Counted from the stretch's first letter, positions 1 through 12,168 are shown. The stretch: DNA of 64,000 nucleotides from Malachius bipustulatus (GCA_910589415.1 OU342631.1:22692001-22756000), one strand, 5' to 3'. Notes: generated by a model not told the origin, from the letters alone. Numbers and translations are program-made.

Positions 1-3000
1 CCCCAAACGGGGCACTCTGAAGATGATTTTTCCTCTATATTTCCGAAAAAAAGCAAATATATGACTTAAGACTCTGCTTATCTAATTAAGCCTTTTTTAT
101 AGAATCAGAATCATGGGGGAATATTGTAAGGCGAGTAACGGTAGTTTAAGCCTAGCTTTTCTAGGGTGAAACTGCTAAAGTTTAGTAATAAATTTCAAGT
201 CTACGTGCAAAGAAAATATTTTTGTTTTTTTTAAGTTTTTGAGATAATTCGCTTCAAAGATCAGTTTTCAGTCGCAACAAGAATTTTTTCCTCAACCTAA
301 CAATAAACATTCGATTCTTCTTACTAAACCCAAAAAATTCCTGATAAAAGTTAAATCAAAATACAGAAATGAATTTAAAATTTTACTTGTGCTGAGATTT
401 TTTCAAATTCTGAAATTAAAACATTTATCGAATTTTTGTGTTTATTTATCACTATTACTATCTATTGTTTATATTCTTATTTACTGTAATATAATAGTAG
501 ATCTCTGTAACAAGTATAGTAACGATATCATCAATAACGACCAGGATCAATAATGACAAAAGCAGTAGTCTTGAGCAAAGATTGGCCATTTCTGGATCAG
601 GTGACTTGATGATAATGCAAAAACTGTGGAACGTACTACAACGCATGTCGTTTCATCATTGGTGCAAAGTAAAATAACAGTAATCTCTTGCTCTTTTCTC
701 CAATTCTACCGTCAGATAATTCGGATAAATGTAATCATGTTTGAAAACACCACGCATATCGTTGATGGGTAACTAGTGTCGGTGATGAATGTGCAAACTT
801 CGCTGGCTGTCACTTATTAAGGTATAATATTTAGCATGATTGAATGGATTGAATAACGGATAGTAAGAAGATCGTTATCTGTAATTTCAGTACCATTTCA
901 ACCCGGCAGGTGAAGTGTGATATATTATATCACCTGCTTTAGACTTTCTTACAAATAAAAATAATACCTACGCAATCAAACAGTTGTCTTTAAATTAAAG
1001 CCTGGAACCAAAAATTTCTCGGCACCCATTAATCAGACTTTCGCTAAAACGTTTGCATGGGGGTTAATAAAATGAAATGATTACAAATTATTTAAAGAAC
1101 ACGCTGTATATACGTCGGTATAATAGACACATTAGAAACAATTGCGTTAATTTTTTCTCACTGGCGGGGATTTCTATTCCGTACCAGGGATAACAATAGA
1201 CAGAACCGCGGAACGCCTACCTCTAGGAATCGATTCAATATCGATCGACATAAAAAAGGCAGCAGCAATCGAATCGAAAGCCGTCATTGCACAATCCATA
1301 ATGGATTAGCGGCAGCGGAAAACAATGCTGGGAAGAGCGCGTTTCGCATATACCGAGTGTTATGCATCGGACGATGGGGGCTCCCAGCCCAGCTCCGGTA
1401 CCTCCCTCTGTATATCTAATGCGAAATGCGATACACACCGGACCGATGTGTTGATAGATAAACGGGGTAATAATGGAACTCGCGGACGGAGGTGCCCCAG
1501 TTCTCTTGTGCAAATGCCCCGGCTCGCAGCAGTTGAGTTGTTGCGATCGTATTGTTATTATAATCCAAGCACACCTTCGTGTCCTATCTGTCGGGCTATC
1601 TCCTGAGACAACCACACACGAAGCGGATTATTGTTTCTTCATTCGGTCTTAGAAAGCCCCAGTTCTAATTCAAGGAGCACCATTTCTCCCTGCAGCGCTA
1701 GACTAGTAGTTTAGGGGTCTTTTAATCATAACTGCTGGTATCAATTTGACGACTGTCACCTGTGATCACACCAACTTGTAGCGGAAGATCCCTCTGGTGC
1801 AGTTTAATCATATCAGTCTGACCTATCTATAAACAGGTTGGTGTTCCCTGCCTTCGCCACTACTTCTCTAAGCCTTTTTGGGTATTATGCGCCATTTTCT
1901 TGTCAGGCAGCCTATCTAGTTCCTTGTCACATTATTCCTAGATCAGCGGGCCACTAATCCTGCATGATCCCAGCGATTTAGATTTGAACTTTAGATCTGT
2001 AGTCGGTACTGGTACTCGTTTTCGCCGTTTGTATCGCCATATAACAGTAGTGAGCCCAATTTTGTTGTCTTGTAATAATTGGTCTATCACTATTTTTTCC
2101 ATTTAGGTGGGCACCTACTCATAATTTTCCATTGACGGTCCTTGCAGTTATTTCGAAGGTAGACCCGTACAATGATTGATTTTCTATTATTAAATTAGTA
2201 CACAAATTGTGTAATGAATCATAATCTATTAATTATCTTTTAAGATTCAGCACTCAACACTAGGCACTTAAAAGAAAGGAAACATTTAATCTCCGGAAGA
2301 TCGTCCTTCCAGCGTCGATTAAACGATCCCGTCTCGCAGACGACTTACTCTCACCTTGTTGGCTTATTAACTACTCCAATAATTAGCAGTTCTGCTAGCT
2401 GGCCTAGGTAGGTATAAGGCATAAGGCTGAGCTGGGTGCGATACCATGCGAGATCGCCGTCGATAGATAGCCTTTATTGTCGGGCGATGTTTAATAAGCA
2501 TGTACGAGATCATGAAGGGAGAGCAGGCAGGCCTTAATAGGAAGAGGCAGGCAGGCAAGCAGAGCGCATGCAGAGATGAGACTACAACACTTGTACCAGT
2601 CATGCAATTAGCTTTTATGTACGAACGAGTACCGGAGCCGAGGAGTACCTGTACCTGCCGGGCACGGCATCTGACAGGACAGCTGGAGGTTCTACGAGTC
2701 ACGCTGGACAATTTGCATATTATGAACAACACATTTCTGTTTGCCATTTTTTTGCACATTTCTTCGTTTTACTTTTCGAATCTCCTCGTTGATTCGTTAA
2801 CGTTAAGTCGATCGTGCTTATGCTAATCGGAGCAGGATCTCGATTAATTATTGAGGTTTTCTGGTCGGTTAGATGGATCCAGCGCTCGTGCGCTCAAATC
2901 ATACCCCTTTTAACTATCCCAGCAGCAGCAGCTATGCTATGACGATTCTCTGTCAAATCAATCAGTCAAATCAATAGGCACGCTCAACGAACTGTTGAAT

Positions 3001-3976
3001 GTCGTTACTCCCCCATTAAGAAATGAAAGAATTAAATAGGCAACTTCTTGCATTTATACAGGCCAGGTCAGGTAATGATAATAATTAGCATAAAATGTGT
3101 CTTCAGGTGTTGCACAAGTTAAAAAACACTACAAATGTCAAGTTTTGCTTGTTAATATGTACTTCTTCTTCAGGTGCGCTTCAGATGTTTTTTTTTTATT
3201 TGGTGCGGTAAGTTCCAGACCATATTACCTGACAACCGGTACCACTCCATTGATTCGTGTCTGGGGGTCCTCTGCTTTCTGCTAGTAAACCGTGCATGAT
3301 TTAAAAAAAAATCAAACTTGGTTTTATACAGGATCAGGGGCAGCTCTCCATAAGACAATATAGACAGTTGCCTTGTGGCTGGACGGCTTGATCGTGCCCG
3401 ACGGCTTGAGAGGCACGGTAGCGCCATCACCCGCAATAATAATAATTTTCTGACAATTTTTTTAAGAGAGCCAAAAAATTGACTTTGATAAAACTTCTAA
3501 TGTGCATATCGCATATTCTGAGAGGTAACACCAACCCAGCTGGACAACCAACCCCTCAAGGTAAAAAAAACACAGTTTTACAACGACATTATATCTCTCT
3601 GGTTTCAGACAGAAAGGTACGTTCAGGGATGCTCTCCTAAAAAAACGCGGGGCTAGCGCGTCCGGCTACAGAAAAAGATGTATAGTAATTTTACTTCCCG
3701 TCCCCAGTCCGGCGCTCCACAAACTGGGTCTCGTTTTTCTTTTTATGGGTGCTGTTGTTTTAAATAAAGGTGATCGGTGCCTGGAGAGTGAAGTAAAGGG
3801 ACCGGAGGCTGCCAAAAGTTTAGTAAACACGACCACGTTCTCCTAGTTTTCCGTCGTTACGCAATGACCACCTGGTGGTGTTTGTACCCGAGGCAGTTAA
3901 CGCATGAAAGATGAAGGTATCCCTTGATGTTATTTTTGATTGCCTGAGAAGAGAAAAAAGACTGGTGTTTATAGAT
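1..3976. other. Region without a recognised gene
   Basis: No open frame here matches a family I know. The two overlapping frames near 1235-1615 (one on each strand) and those near 2367-2826 are short, lack motifs, and are open mainly because the local GC is higher; neither has convincing splice context. The stretch contains scattered T-rich runs (3188-3200) but no terminal inverted repeats or long tandem repeats that I could pick out. It may hold distal regulatory sequence or unrecognised old repeats. Confidence 0.5.
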
Positions 3977-4167
3977 TGTAACGAAGTGTATTTTATTTAT
4001 TTATTATTGAATTGGATTAATTTTATTTTTGTTCGAGCGCACGGGTTATCTAAAGGATCTACGCTGCTCCGCGTTGGACAGGCCGAGATGCGACGGCCAG
4101 CCACCTCCACTGCCCCACCGGCTTCCACCACCGTAGCGGAGAGGGACCCAGAGCGATAAGGCCCGGC

Positions 4168-4175
4168 TATATAAA
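4168..4175 (+). promoter_or_regulatory. LTR TATA box (left copy)
   Basis: TATATAAA lies in a GC-rich context (GCCCGGC before it) in the middle of the left LTR, about 550 bp upstream of the poly(A) signal; the identical sequence is at 5764-5771 in the right LTR. It is the likely RNA polymerase II promoter that starts the genomic transcript. Confidence 0.75.
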
Positions 4176-4313
4176 CAAGCGACCGATCCGAAAAGGCAAC
4201 CTTCTTCCGTCCGCCTCCGTCCTGAGCTCTTCTACCAGGCTGTGTTTGTCCCGACTGGTGAAGCTCCCTATCCGGCCGTGTAAGTCCGTGCCCGGAGTCC
4301 CGCCGCCGCCGCC

Positions 4314-4610
4314 GCTACCGCCGCCAGCTGTGTTTGCCCTGTCTGGCGTTCCATCCACCCGCCGTAGTCAGCTGTGTTTGTCCTGTCTGACTACTGCACC
4401 CGCTACCGCCGCCAGCTGTGTTTGCCCTGTCTGGCGTTCCATCCACCCGCCGTAGTCAGCTGTGTTTGTCCTGTCTGACTACTGCACCCGCTACCGCCGC
4501 CAGCTGTGTTTGCCCTGTCTGGCATTCCATCCACCCGCCGTAGTCAGCTGTGTTAGTCCTGCCTGGCTACTGCACTCTCCACCGCCGCCAGCTGTGTCAG
4601 TCCTGTTTGG
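4314..4610 (+). repeat. 88-bp tandem repeat in left LTR (three units plus one degenerate)
   Basis: The motif GCTACCGCCGCCAGCTG recurs at 4314, 4402 and 4490, exactly 88 bp apart, with a diverged fourth unit near 4578. Each unit reads as two related half-units containing CAGCTGTGTTTG(C/T)CCTGTCTG, so the 88-mer is itself a dimer of about 44 bp. Confidence 0.92.
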
Positions 4611-4725
4611 CGTTTAACCCATCCGCTGTATCTCCGTCTGGACGCTATACCCGCCACAAGTGCCCATCGAATAATTTATATTATTATTACATCAAATACT
4701 GAGATATTGTTTTATTTTATCGTTT

Positions 4726-4731
4726 AATAAA
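4726..4731 (+). terminator. LTR poly(A) signal AATAAA (left copy)
   Basis: AATAAA near the end of the left LTR, downstream of the TATA box and repeat. The matching signal in the right LTR (6234-6239) would end the genomic RNA. Confidence 0.7.
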
Positions 4732-4821
4732 GACCATCTTATAACTCAATCTATTTTTATTATAGCCACAAGCTATTTCAGACGTCGAAAACTGCAGAAC
4801 TCCGAAAACCGCATCACAAAT

Positions 4822-4839
4822 TGGCGACCGTGACAGGAC
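4822..4839 (+). other. Primer binding site for tRNA-Arg
   Basis: TGGCGACCGTGACAGGAC begins three bases after the left LTR. It is complementary to the 3' end, including CCA, of insect tRNA-Arg(UCG), whose acceptor end I recall as ...GTCCTGTCACGGTCG-CCA; the match runs 18 bases. This is the minus-strand DNA priming site. Confidence 0.85.
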
Positions 4840-4880
4840 AAGACGTCCACAGCTGTTCTTCCGTTTTGGCATATCAGTGG

Positions 4881-5460
4881 CGTGTAGAAGATCATCGGGC
4901 AGAACCGATAAGACAAAGCCCAAAGAAATCCAACAAAAACCAACGGAGATACAGGATATTTGTTTTGGCATTACTTAGAGACGTGGCAGAATTCCTCAGG
5001 AGACGATCAAACCTATGCCCAAATATTTCCAAAAAGTAGTTACGAAGATACCGATCAATATATAGTCAGAATACACCTGGCGTGTAGAAGACCATCGGGC
5101 AGAACCGATAAGACAAAGCCCAAAGAAATCCGACGAAAACCAAAGGAGATACAAGACATTAGTTTTGACATCATCTAGAAGCGTGGCAGAATTCCTCAGG
5201 AGACGCCCAAACTAATGCCCAAATAAGTCCGAACAGTAATTACGAGGATACCGACCAATCTTTAGTCAGAATACACCTGGCGTGTAGAAGACCATCGGGC
5301 AGAACCGATGAACCAAAGCCCAAAGAAATCCGACAACAACCAGAGAAGTTAGAGGATAATTGTTTTTGGCATCATCTGGAGGCGTGGAGGAATCTCGAAG
5401 GAGACCGCCAAACCCTTGCCCAAAGAAATCTAAGAAGAAATTCCTGAGGTCTGCGGATGG
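4881..5460 (+). repeat. Three tandem 200-bp units in the retrotransposon interior
   Basis: CGTGTAGAAG followed by an ATCGGGCAGAACCGAT block starts at 4881, 5081 and 5281, exactly 200 bp apart; each unit then has AAGCCCAAAGAAATCC and a GTGGCAGAATTCCTCAGGAG-like block about 100 bp on. The third unit is the most diverged. The interior is thus almost entirely repeat; no coding role is evident, and it may carry the packaging signal (inference). Confidence 0.88.
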
Positions 5461-5557
5461 GAAGGTGCGATGGATCACGGTGCCAGCGGATCCCTCCGGT
5501 GATTTGGGTGTAAACCGATTATAGACAGTTGTTTTTTTTCGTGTGTTTTTTTTTGGG

Positions 5558-5572
5558 AAAGTAAAGGGGGGG
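5558..5572 (+). other. Polypurine tract
   Basis: An AAAGTAAAGGGGGGG-type purine run ends directly at the TG of the right LTR, the usual plus-strand primer for reverse transcription. Confidence 0.85.
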
Positions 5573-6326
5573 TGTAACGAAGTGTATTTTATTTATTTAT
5601 TATTGAATTGGATTAATTTTATTTTTGTTCGAGCGCACGGGTTATCTAAAGGATCTACGCTGCTCCGCGTTGGACAGGCCGAGATGCGACGGCCAGCCAC
5701 CTCCACTGCCCCACCGGCTTCCACCACCGTAGCGGAGAGGGACCCAGAGCGATAAGGCCCGGCTATATAAACAAGCGACCGATCCGAAAAGGCAACCTTC
5801 TTCCGTCCGCCTCCGTCCTGAGCTCTTCTACCAGGCTGTGTTTGTCCCGACTGGTGAAGCTCCCTATCCGGCCGTGTAAGTCCGTGCCCGGAGTCCCGCC
5901 GCCGCCGCCGCTACCGCCGCCAGCTGTGTTTGCCCTGTCTGGCGTTCCATCCACCCGCCGTAGTCAGCTGTGGTTGTCCTGTCTGACTACTGCACCCGCT
6001 ACCGCCGCCAGCTGTGTTTGCCCTGTCTGGCGTTCCATCCACCCGCCGTAGTCAGCTGTGTTAGTCCTGCCTGGCTACTGCACTCTCCACCGCCGCCAGC
6101 TGTGTCAGTCCTGTTTGGCGTTTAACCCATCCGCTGTATCTCCGTCTGGACGCTATACCCGCCACAAGTGCCCATCGAATAATTTATATTATTATTACAT
6201 CAAATACTGAGATATTGTTTTATTTTATCGTTTAATAAAGACCATCTTATAACTCAATCTATTTTTATTATAGCCACAAGCTATCTCAGACGTCGAAAAC
6301 TGCAGAACCCCGAAAACCGCATCACA
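5573..6326 (+). repeat. 3' LTR, 754 bp
   Basis: Nearly identical to the left LTR except for a missing 88-bp unit (repeat motif only at 5910 and 5998 plus the degenerate unit) and a few substitutions. TATA box at 5764-5771 and AATAAA at 6234-6239. Confidence 0.93.
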
Positions 6327-6620
6327 AGATGAAGTTTAAATTGAGTTGTTCATGAGTTATAAACACGTGAAAATTGTTTCTTACAAATTGTTTAGCAATT
6401 TCTCAGAGGTAAGGGCTTAAGTTAGAGAAATATCAGACATATGGGATTCGAATTAATTTTTAAGTGGAGAATTGAGCAAAATAAGAATTTGCATAACAAG
6501 TAATCTAATATAAATAAATCACTTATACCTGCATATAAATAAGTGGATATTTCAAGAAATAAATAACTGTATATTGTAAGTACATAATGTAAAATAAATA
6601 ATTATATATATACCTATATA

Positions 6621-7581
6621 CAGGGTGTTACTGAATAGGTGTTACAAACTTAAAGGGCATGTAGGAAATGCAAAAATAGGCGATAAATTTCCTGTAGACA
6701 TGGGTCGTTGGAGCTTTAGTTTTCGAGATACAGGGTGTTAAAGTTCTTCGAAAAATTTAATATTTTTTGAATATCTACAAACTGGCTGATCAGAATAACT
6801 CGAATTTTTTGACAGCTGTTGTACTAATTGAAGTACATGATTTGATACTTCCATTGAAAAATTATTCAATCCAGTGGCAGAGATCTGGGTGTGTTGTTAC
6901 CTTTTTTATTAAATAATTTCTACGCCACTGACTTTTATGCAAATTTGTTATTTTTGGTAGATACCTCGTTTTGTTTAGAGGATAAAAGTCATTCTATATT
7001 TTTGTTGTAGGACGCACTGTGTTCAAGATACTTCACAATGTAGGAACCCATGCAAGCTTTTTGTAATGTAACACGCTGCAATAACGATCAAAAAAATGAT
7101 TAATTTATGGAAAAACTCAATAGCATTGATTTTTAGGATATTTTACCTCGTACGAATTCCTACATTGCGAAGTATCTCGAAAACAGTGCGTCCTACAACA
7201 AAAACATAAATGACTTTTTTCCTCTAAACTAAACGAGGTATCTACCAAAAATAACAAATTTGCATAAAAGTCAGTGGCGTAGAAATAATTTCATAAAAAA
7301 TGTAACAACACACCCAGATCTCTGCCACTGGATTGAATAATTTTTCAATGGGAGTATCAAATCATGTACTTCAATTAGTACAACAGCTGTCAAAAAATTC
7401 GAGTTATTCTGATCAGCCAGTTTGTAGATATTCAAAAAATATTAAATTTTTCGAAGAACTTTAACACCCTGTATCTCGAAAACTAAAGCTCCAACGACCC
7501 ATGTCTACAGGAAATTTATCGCCTATTTTTGTATTTCCTACATGCCCTTTAAGTTTGTAACACCTATTCAGTAACACCCTG
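6621..7581. mobile_element. Foldback DNA element, 961 bp, CAGGGTG ends
   Basis: Starts CAGGGTGTTACTG and ends CAGTAACACCCTG, flanked by TA on both sides (6619-6620, 7582-7583). The two arms, about 6621-7046 and 7157-7581, are near-perfect inverted copies; an about 110-bp AT-rich spacer lies between. No coding sequence. A second internal copy of the tip motif (ACAGGGTGTTAAAG at about 6731 and its mirror near 7468) lies about 110 bp in on each arm. Fits a non-autonomous Tc1/mariner-type element with TA target duplication. Confidence 0.9.
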
Positions 7582-7583
7582 TA

Positions 7584-9078
7584 TAATCGCTTTTAAATAG
7601 ATAAATAGTAAGTCTGGGAATTAGATTTTAATTTCTAATCCAGCCGAGTGACGAATGTAAGAGTATCATGATTATGAGCAGGAGAGAAATAATCCAAAGA
7701 GCTTCCTTTATTATAATTTGAATACACGAGCTCCGATTAAGGTTAACCGATTGGCAAGTGACTTAAGAGTTGGTTAAATTTTAATGATAACTTGTGCAAA
7801 CGCCGATAAGAGTATCTGCAAGACGATCCTGAAACTATCTTTTCTAAGTAAATTTCCGAGAATCGAACACCTCCTTGCAGATTCAAGCCCAGCCGTGCCG
7901 TCGCTGAGAAGCATCCTTGACTGGATCAGGTTATTATCATCATCATTTATCTTGTCCGTATTACCGTCGCAGAATTGGCCAATAATGATATGTGCATTTA
8001 TGCTAAACACAGATTGAGTTATTCAGTTAAATGGGACACACGAAGCCACTGCTGCTGATCATCGAGACTCGAGAATAGCCTCTGCCGCTTCTTTATAAGG
8101 GATAATAATTATTATTAATTGTAACTCATTATGGAGACGTGTTACACCAGATTAATTCCAATTATTACAGTGTGGAACTTGGAAGCTTCCTGTTTCTTCG
8201 TCTAGATTTATTTTATCTCGTACATAGATCGAACCATCTCTTTAGGTGTTCGTTAGTTACCTTTATATAGTTCTACTGCCTGGAATTCTCTTGTTCTATT
8301 AGGTGGTCTGCTTTTATCAGCCTTTTATTTACAAGAATCTTGAGGTTACTAGAATAATACTAGAAGAATCTATTTACGAAGAATGTCAAATTGTATGTAT
8401 TATAATAAGCTAAAAGGCTTATATAAGATAATTATTGGCAATTTAATGAACAACTTTTTTTTGTAAATTCTCCCGAGCTTCTTTTATGAACAGTGGTGAA
8501 AACGGCTCTTCGATATCTGCTTCCTATCTTGAGGTTGAATGAGGATTTCATACAATAATGTATTAAAACTTAGAAGAAGTGGCCAGTACCTTGACAAAAA
8601 ATTCTGCGGCAGTGATTTTACTATACTGACACTTGTAGCGATATAGTAGGAATAACTTTAAAAAGTCAGATGTGACGTCACACTAACCGTCCGAATTAAT
8701 ATTTTTAATTTCATCAGAAAATGTCAAACAGTTAAATGTCAAGTTGTGAACGAGCGTAAGTTATTGAAGGAATCATTCAAACAATGAATTGTTCGCTTAC
8801 GTCAGTTTGAGAGCCACTGACAACTACAGAAAATTTATTCACGTAATGACACTCTATCCTTTGCGCTGTTAATTTAATTCTCATTCAAAGCCAATGCTGA
8901 CGTATACTTATTTATGCGGGATGGAGTGTTTAGACAAACTGGACGGTTACTATAAAAACCACGTATATGAAACAAAATAAATCGAACTATCAAAAGGATG
9001 TGTATTCTTAATCGATACGTATGACTTTTTAGACTTTATTGGACTTTATGTCATTTGTTTAGTTTTATATCCCTATAA
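7584..9078. other. Region without a recognised gene
   Basis: AT-rich sequence, with two overlapping opposite-strand frames at 7774-8017 that show no motif. ACTAACCGTCC (about 8683) and GGACGGTTACT (about 8940) are in inverted orientation about 270 bp apart and could be tips of an old small MITE, but I could not align more than about 11 bases. Confidence 0.4.
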
Positions 9079-9080
9079 TA

Positions 9081-10085
9081 CAATGTGTCCCAAATTCGCG
9101 TCTCTATACAGGGATCTCGGCTCCTATTACACTTACAGCAAAGGTTAAATGGGGAAAGTTTTAGGGGCAACTTTGTGCATTCGATAACCGGTTTCAGATT
9201 TACGATCGGTCAATTGGTTTTGGAAATATCGGCCAAAAACCGAAAATGGCGGATTTTGTTTTTTGCAAGTAAGTCCGAAACGGTTAATTTGACAGCTGTC
9301 AAAATGTGACATTATCCGGACACTTTTTTAAGACGAATAAGATAGCGTGTATGACAGGTGTCAATCGTCTTTTGTTATTCCGCAACCTGCCTCAACTTTC
9401 GTTTTTCTTATGACCGCCATGTTGGATTTTTCCTTTTTTGAACGCAATTTATTTTTCTGATTACTAAGATGTATAGCACTACGAGTTATAATTTTTTTTT
9501 TAATCCTATATGGCGTCCATAAGAAGAAAAAATAACTATCGATTTTTCGCCATACTAATTGTTAACACTTTTCAACATGGAATCCAAAAATACTTTTCAA
9601 GTCTCTAGCATTTTAAGATGGCGAAAAATCGTCAGTTCTTATCTTTTCTTCTTATGGAAGCCATATTGGATTTAAAAAAAAATTATAACTCGTAGTGTAG
9701 TAATCAGAAAAATAAATTGAGTTCAAAAAGGGAAAAATTCAACATGGCGGTCATAAGAAAAACGAAAGTTGAGGAGGGTTGCGGAATAACAAAAGACGAT
9801 TGACACCTGTCATACACGCTATCTTATTTGTCTTAAAAAAGTGTCCGGATAATGTCACATTTTGACAGCTGTCAAATTAACCGTTTCGGACTTACTTGCG
9901 AAAAACAAAATCCGCCATTTTCGGTTTTTGGCAGATATTTCCAAAACCAATTGACCGATCGTAAATCTGAAACCGGTTATCGAATGCACAAAGTTTCCCC
10001 TAAAACTTTCCCCATTTAACCTTTGCTTTACGTATAATAGGAGCTGAGATCCCTGTATAGAGACACGAATCTGGGACACATATTG
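9081..10085. mobile_element. Foldback DNA element, copy 1 (1005 bp), CAATGTGTCCC ends
   Basis: Begins CAATGTGTCCCAAATTCGCG and ends in its inverse, flanked by TA (9079-9080, 10086-10087). The arms (about 450 bp each) are near-perfect inverted repeats containing TTTGACAGCTGTCAAA, a perfect 16-base palindrome, about 200 bp from each end. A second full copy is at 35050-36057. The short frames starting near each tip (9085-9309 +, 9855-10115 -) are the same sequence read from either arm and are not genes. Confidence 0.92.
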
Positions 10086-10089
10086 TATA

Positions 10090-10686
10090 GGGTGACTAAA
10101 ACCTCCAGAAACCAAAATCGAGATAAATCGAATAATTATTGTAGATCCATTTTAACCTACGTTTAAAATAATCAGCTCTGTGGATGGCTTTCAGGATTAG
10201 AAGCAGGTTGAGCCATGCAACAATACATATTCTGAATCGTCACAGGTCACAGTAAAATCTGTCAATTTATTGTAGTTTATTCTCAATAATAGTCAACTTC
10301 ACCTAAATAAATTAATGAATAATAATGACATCAGATTTAATCAAATAGATAAGAACATTCTCCCTTTTTTGTTGCTTCAGTAGCATAAGAACAAATCGAA
10401 GTAAACCAATCAAATTGACCGCAATTATACCATTAAAATTCTATACCACATTCCGCGCTTCACTTGAATATCCGCGATAAGTCAAAGTCAGATATCAATT
10501 TATCTCAACATCTTTCGCAATCTCTATTACATGTTAAATTTAATGAGACCTCCATATCCATAACATTAATTAATAATAATTCTTCAATTCAGTTTATTAG
10601 ATTAGATTAGATCAGTGTCTCAGTTATTTTATGAATGAATCATTACACTTGTCGCGGTATTCTGGAATAATAAATAATGAACTGGA
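10090..10686. other. AT-rich spacer without recognised features
   Basis: About 600 bp of AT-rich sequence between two mobile elements; I see no open frame with motif, repeat end or RNA gene. Confidence 0.4.
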
Positions 10687-10929
10687 TACAGGTTGTTTCA
10701 AAAAATGTGGCGGAAAATGAAAGGTGCAATTTCCCTGGCTCTTTCTTAGTAAAAAAAGTTCATATAAACATGGGTCAAATAAAAATTAAGTTTTTTGACT
10801 TTTTGATATCTTGGGAAAGGTTTGAGAAACAGAACTCAGCTTTTGACAGTCTTATCAGGATTATTAGTATTTACTTTTTTGAGGACCAAATGTTTGTTTT
10901 TTCATATGACAATGGTGGATATTTATAAG

Positions 10930-12168
10930 GGTTGCATGGGGTTGTGTTGCTCCTAATTTCAACAATCCAGGAAAAGTGGCATTTTGAAATAACATTTCAA
11001 GCCGTCGATGCTTTCATCTACATAAAAATGATACTCTCGCTTAAAAGCACTAGTGTGACCAGTTTTAGAGAAAAATGGCATTTTATGATGAAAAAAAAAC
11101 ACGAAAAAGGGTATATTATTATACAAAACTGAGAAACTAACATAAAAAACAACAAAAATCATAACAATTATTATTATTGTTGAAAATGGCCCCTCCTATG
11201 GTAATTCTGTCAACCTATACGTCATTTTGTTTTTATTTTTCATAATTTTTTCATCATAATCATGCTGTTTTTCTCTAAACCGGTTCACGTTAGAGCTTTT
11301 GTAAAGGTTTCATTCTTTATGTACAAAAATATTGACGGCTTAAAATGTTCTATCGAAATTTCAATTTTTCCAGTGTCATATGGAAAATACGAGCAAAAAA
11401 CCTCATGCAATCCTTAAATTTCCGTCACTGTCATATGAAAAAAATTGTTTAGCGCTCAAAAAAAAAATAAAAGCTGAGCTCTGTATCTCAAACGGTTCCT
11501 GAAATGTCGTCGAAAAGCTCTACTGTGAATCGTTTTCGAGAAAAAGGCGTTTTATGATGTAAAAAAAAACAAAAAAGAGTATGAAAGCAATTAATCGAAA
11601 ATTATGTTACAAAACTGAGAAAGCAACATAAAAAACAACAAAAATCATAACAAAAAAACAAGAAAAATCATAGCAATTGTTGAAAATGGTCACCTCTTAT
11701 GGTAATTCTATATCTATATCTATGGTAAGTCAAACTATACGTCATCTTGTTTCTATTTTTCATGATTTTTTCCATCACAATCATGCCGTTTTTGTCTAAA
11801 CTGGGTTAGATTAGAGCTTTTGACAAGGTTCCTCTTTTTTTATGTACAGAAAATAACATTGACGTTTTAAAATACTTAATTAAGTTCCAGTGTCATATAG
11901 AAATTAAGAGTAAGGAACCTTATACAATCCCTTAATCTCCGTCACTGTCATATGAAAAAAAAAGAATTAGCTTTCAAAAAAAAAAAATTAACAGTAAGAT
12001 GAGTATAAAAGCTGAGTTCTGTATCTCAAACGGTTTCTGAAATGTCGTCAAAACTCTACTGTGAACCTTTTTGAGAAAAGTGGCATTATATGAGGAAAAA
12101 AACACTAAAAAGAGTATGAATACAATTAAACGGAAATTATTTTACAAAACTGAGAAAGCAACATAAAA
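10930..12168 (+). repeat. About 0.5-kb tandem repeat units
   Basis: Units of about 470-535 bp (landmark spacing 11069, 11537, 12073) with the order: GAGAAAAATGGC, poly(A)/ACACG, CAAAACTGAGAAA, AACATAAAAAACAACAAAAATC, TGGTAATTCT, GTCATTTTGTTT, TCTCTAAAC, GTCATATG repeats, CTGTATCTCAAACGGTT. Each unit differs from the others at many sites, so the array is old. Confidence 0.8.

Larger units (their letters stand above)
3977..4818 (+). repeat. 5' LTR, 842 bp
   Basis: Left LTR. It carries a TATA box, a GC-rich transcribed leader with an 88-bp tandem repeat and a poly(A) signal, the normal U3-R-U5 order. It is 88 bp longer than the right LTR because it holds one more repeat unit. Short open frames on both strands within it (for example 4246-4455) recur exactly in the right LTR and simply reflect GC-rich repeats; they are not genes. 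Confidence 0.93.
3977..6326 (+). mobile_element. Complete short non-autonomous LTR retrotransposon (TRIM-like)
   Basis: Two direct repeats, 3977-4818 and 5573-6326, begin TGTAACGAAG and end ATCACA, the canonical TG...CA of LTRs. The element is flanked by a 4-bp target duplication, AGAT at 3973-3976 and AGAT at 6327-6330. Three bases after the left LTR is a tRNA primer site and directly before the right LTR a polypurine tract, which fixes the + orientation. The internal part (4819-5572) is only 754 bp and has no gag, protease, reverse transcriptase or integrase, so movement would need enzymes from an autonomous relative. The tRNA-Arg primer and 4-bp duplication are as in the mdg1/412 group of Ty3/gypsy elements (family knowledge; the assignment to that group is inference). 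The LTRs differ by few substitutions plus one repeat unit, suggesting a recent insertion. Confidence 0.93.

Noticed and set aside
1235..1615. Overlapping open frames on both strands in a GC-richer patch
   Set aside because: No motif, no splice context, and open on both strands at once, as expected from composition. Left as unrecognised sequence.
4246..4455. Proline-rich frame that recurs at 5842-6051
   Set aside because: It is the 88-bp repeat of the two LTRs read as protein; the duplication reflects the LTRs, not gene conservation.
9085..9309. A 74-residue frame repeated at 9855-10115 (-) and 35054-35278 (+)
   Set aside because: It looks conserved but is simply the arm of a palindromic element seen in each copy and orientation; no codon-level constraint or family match is apparent.
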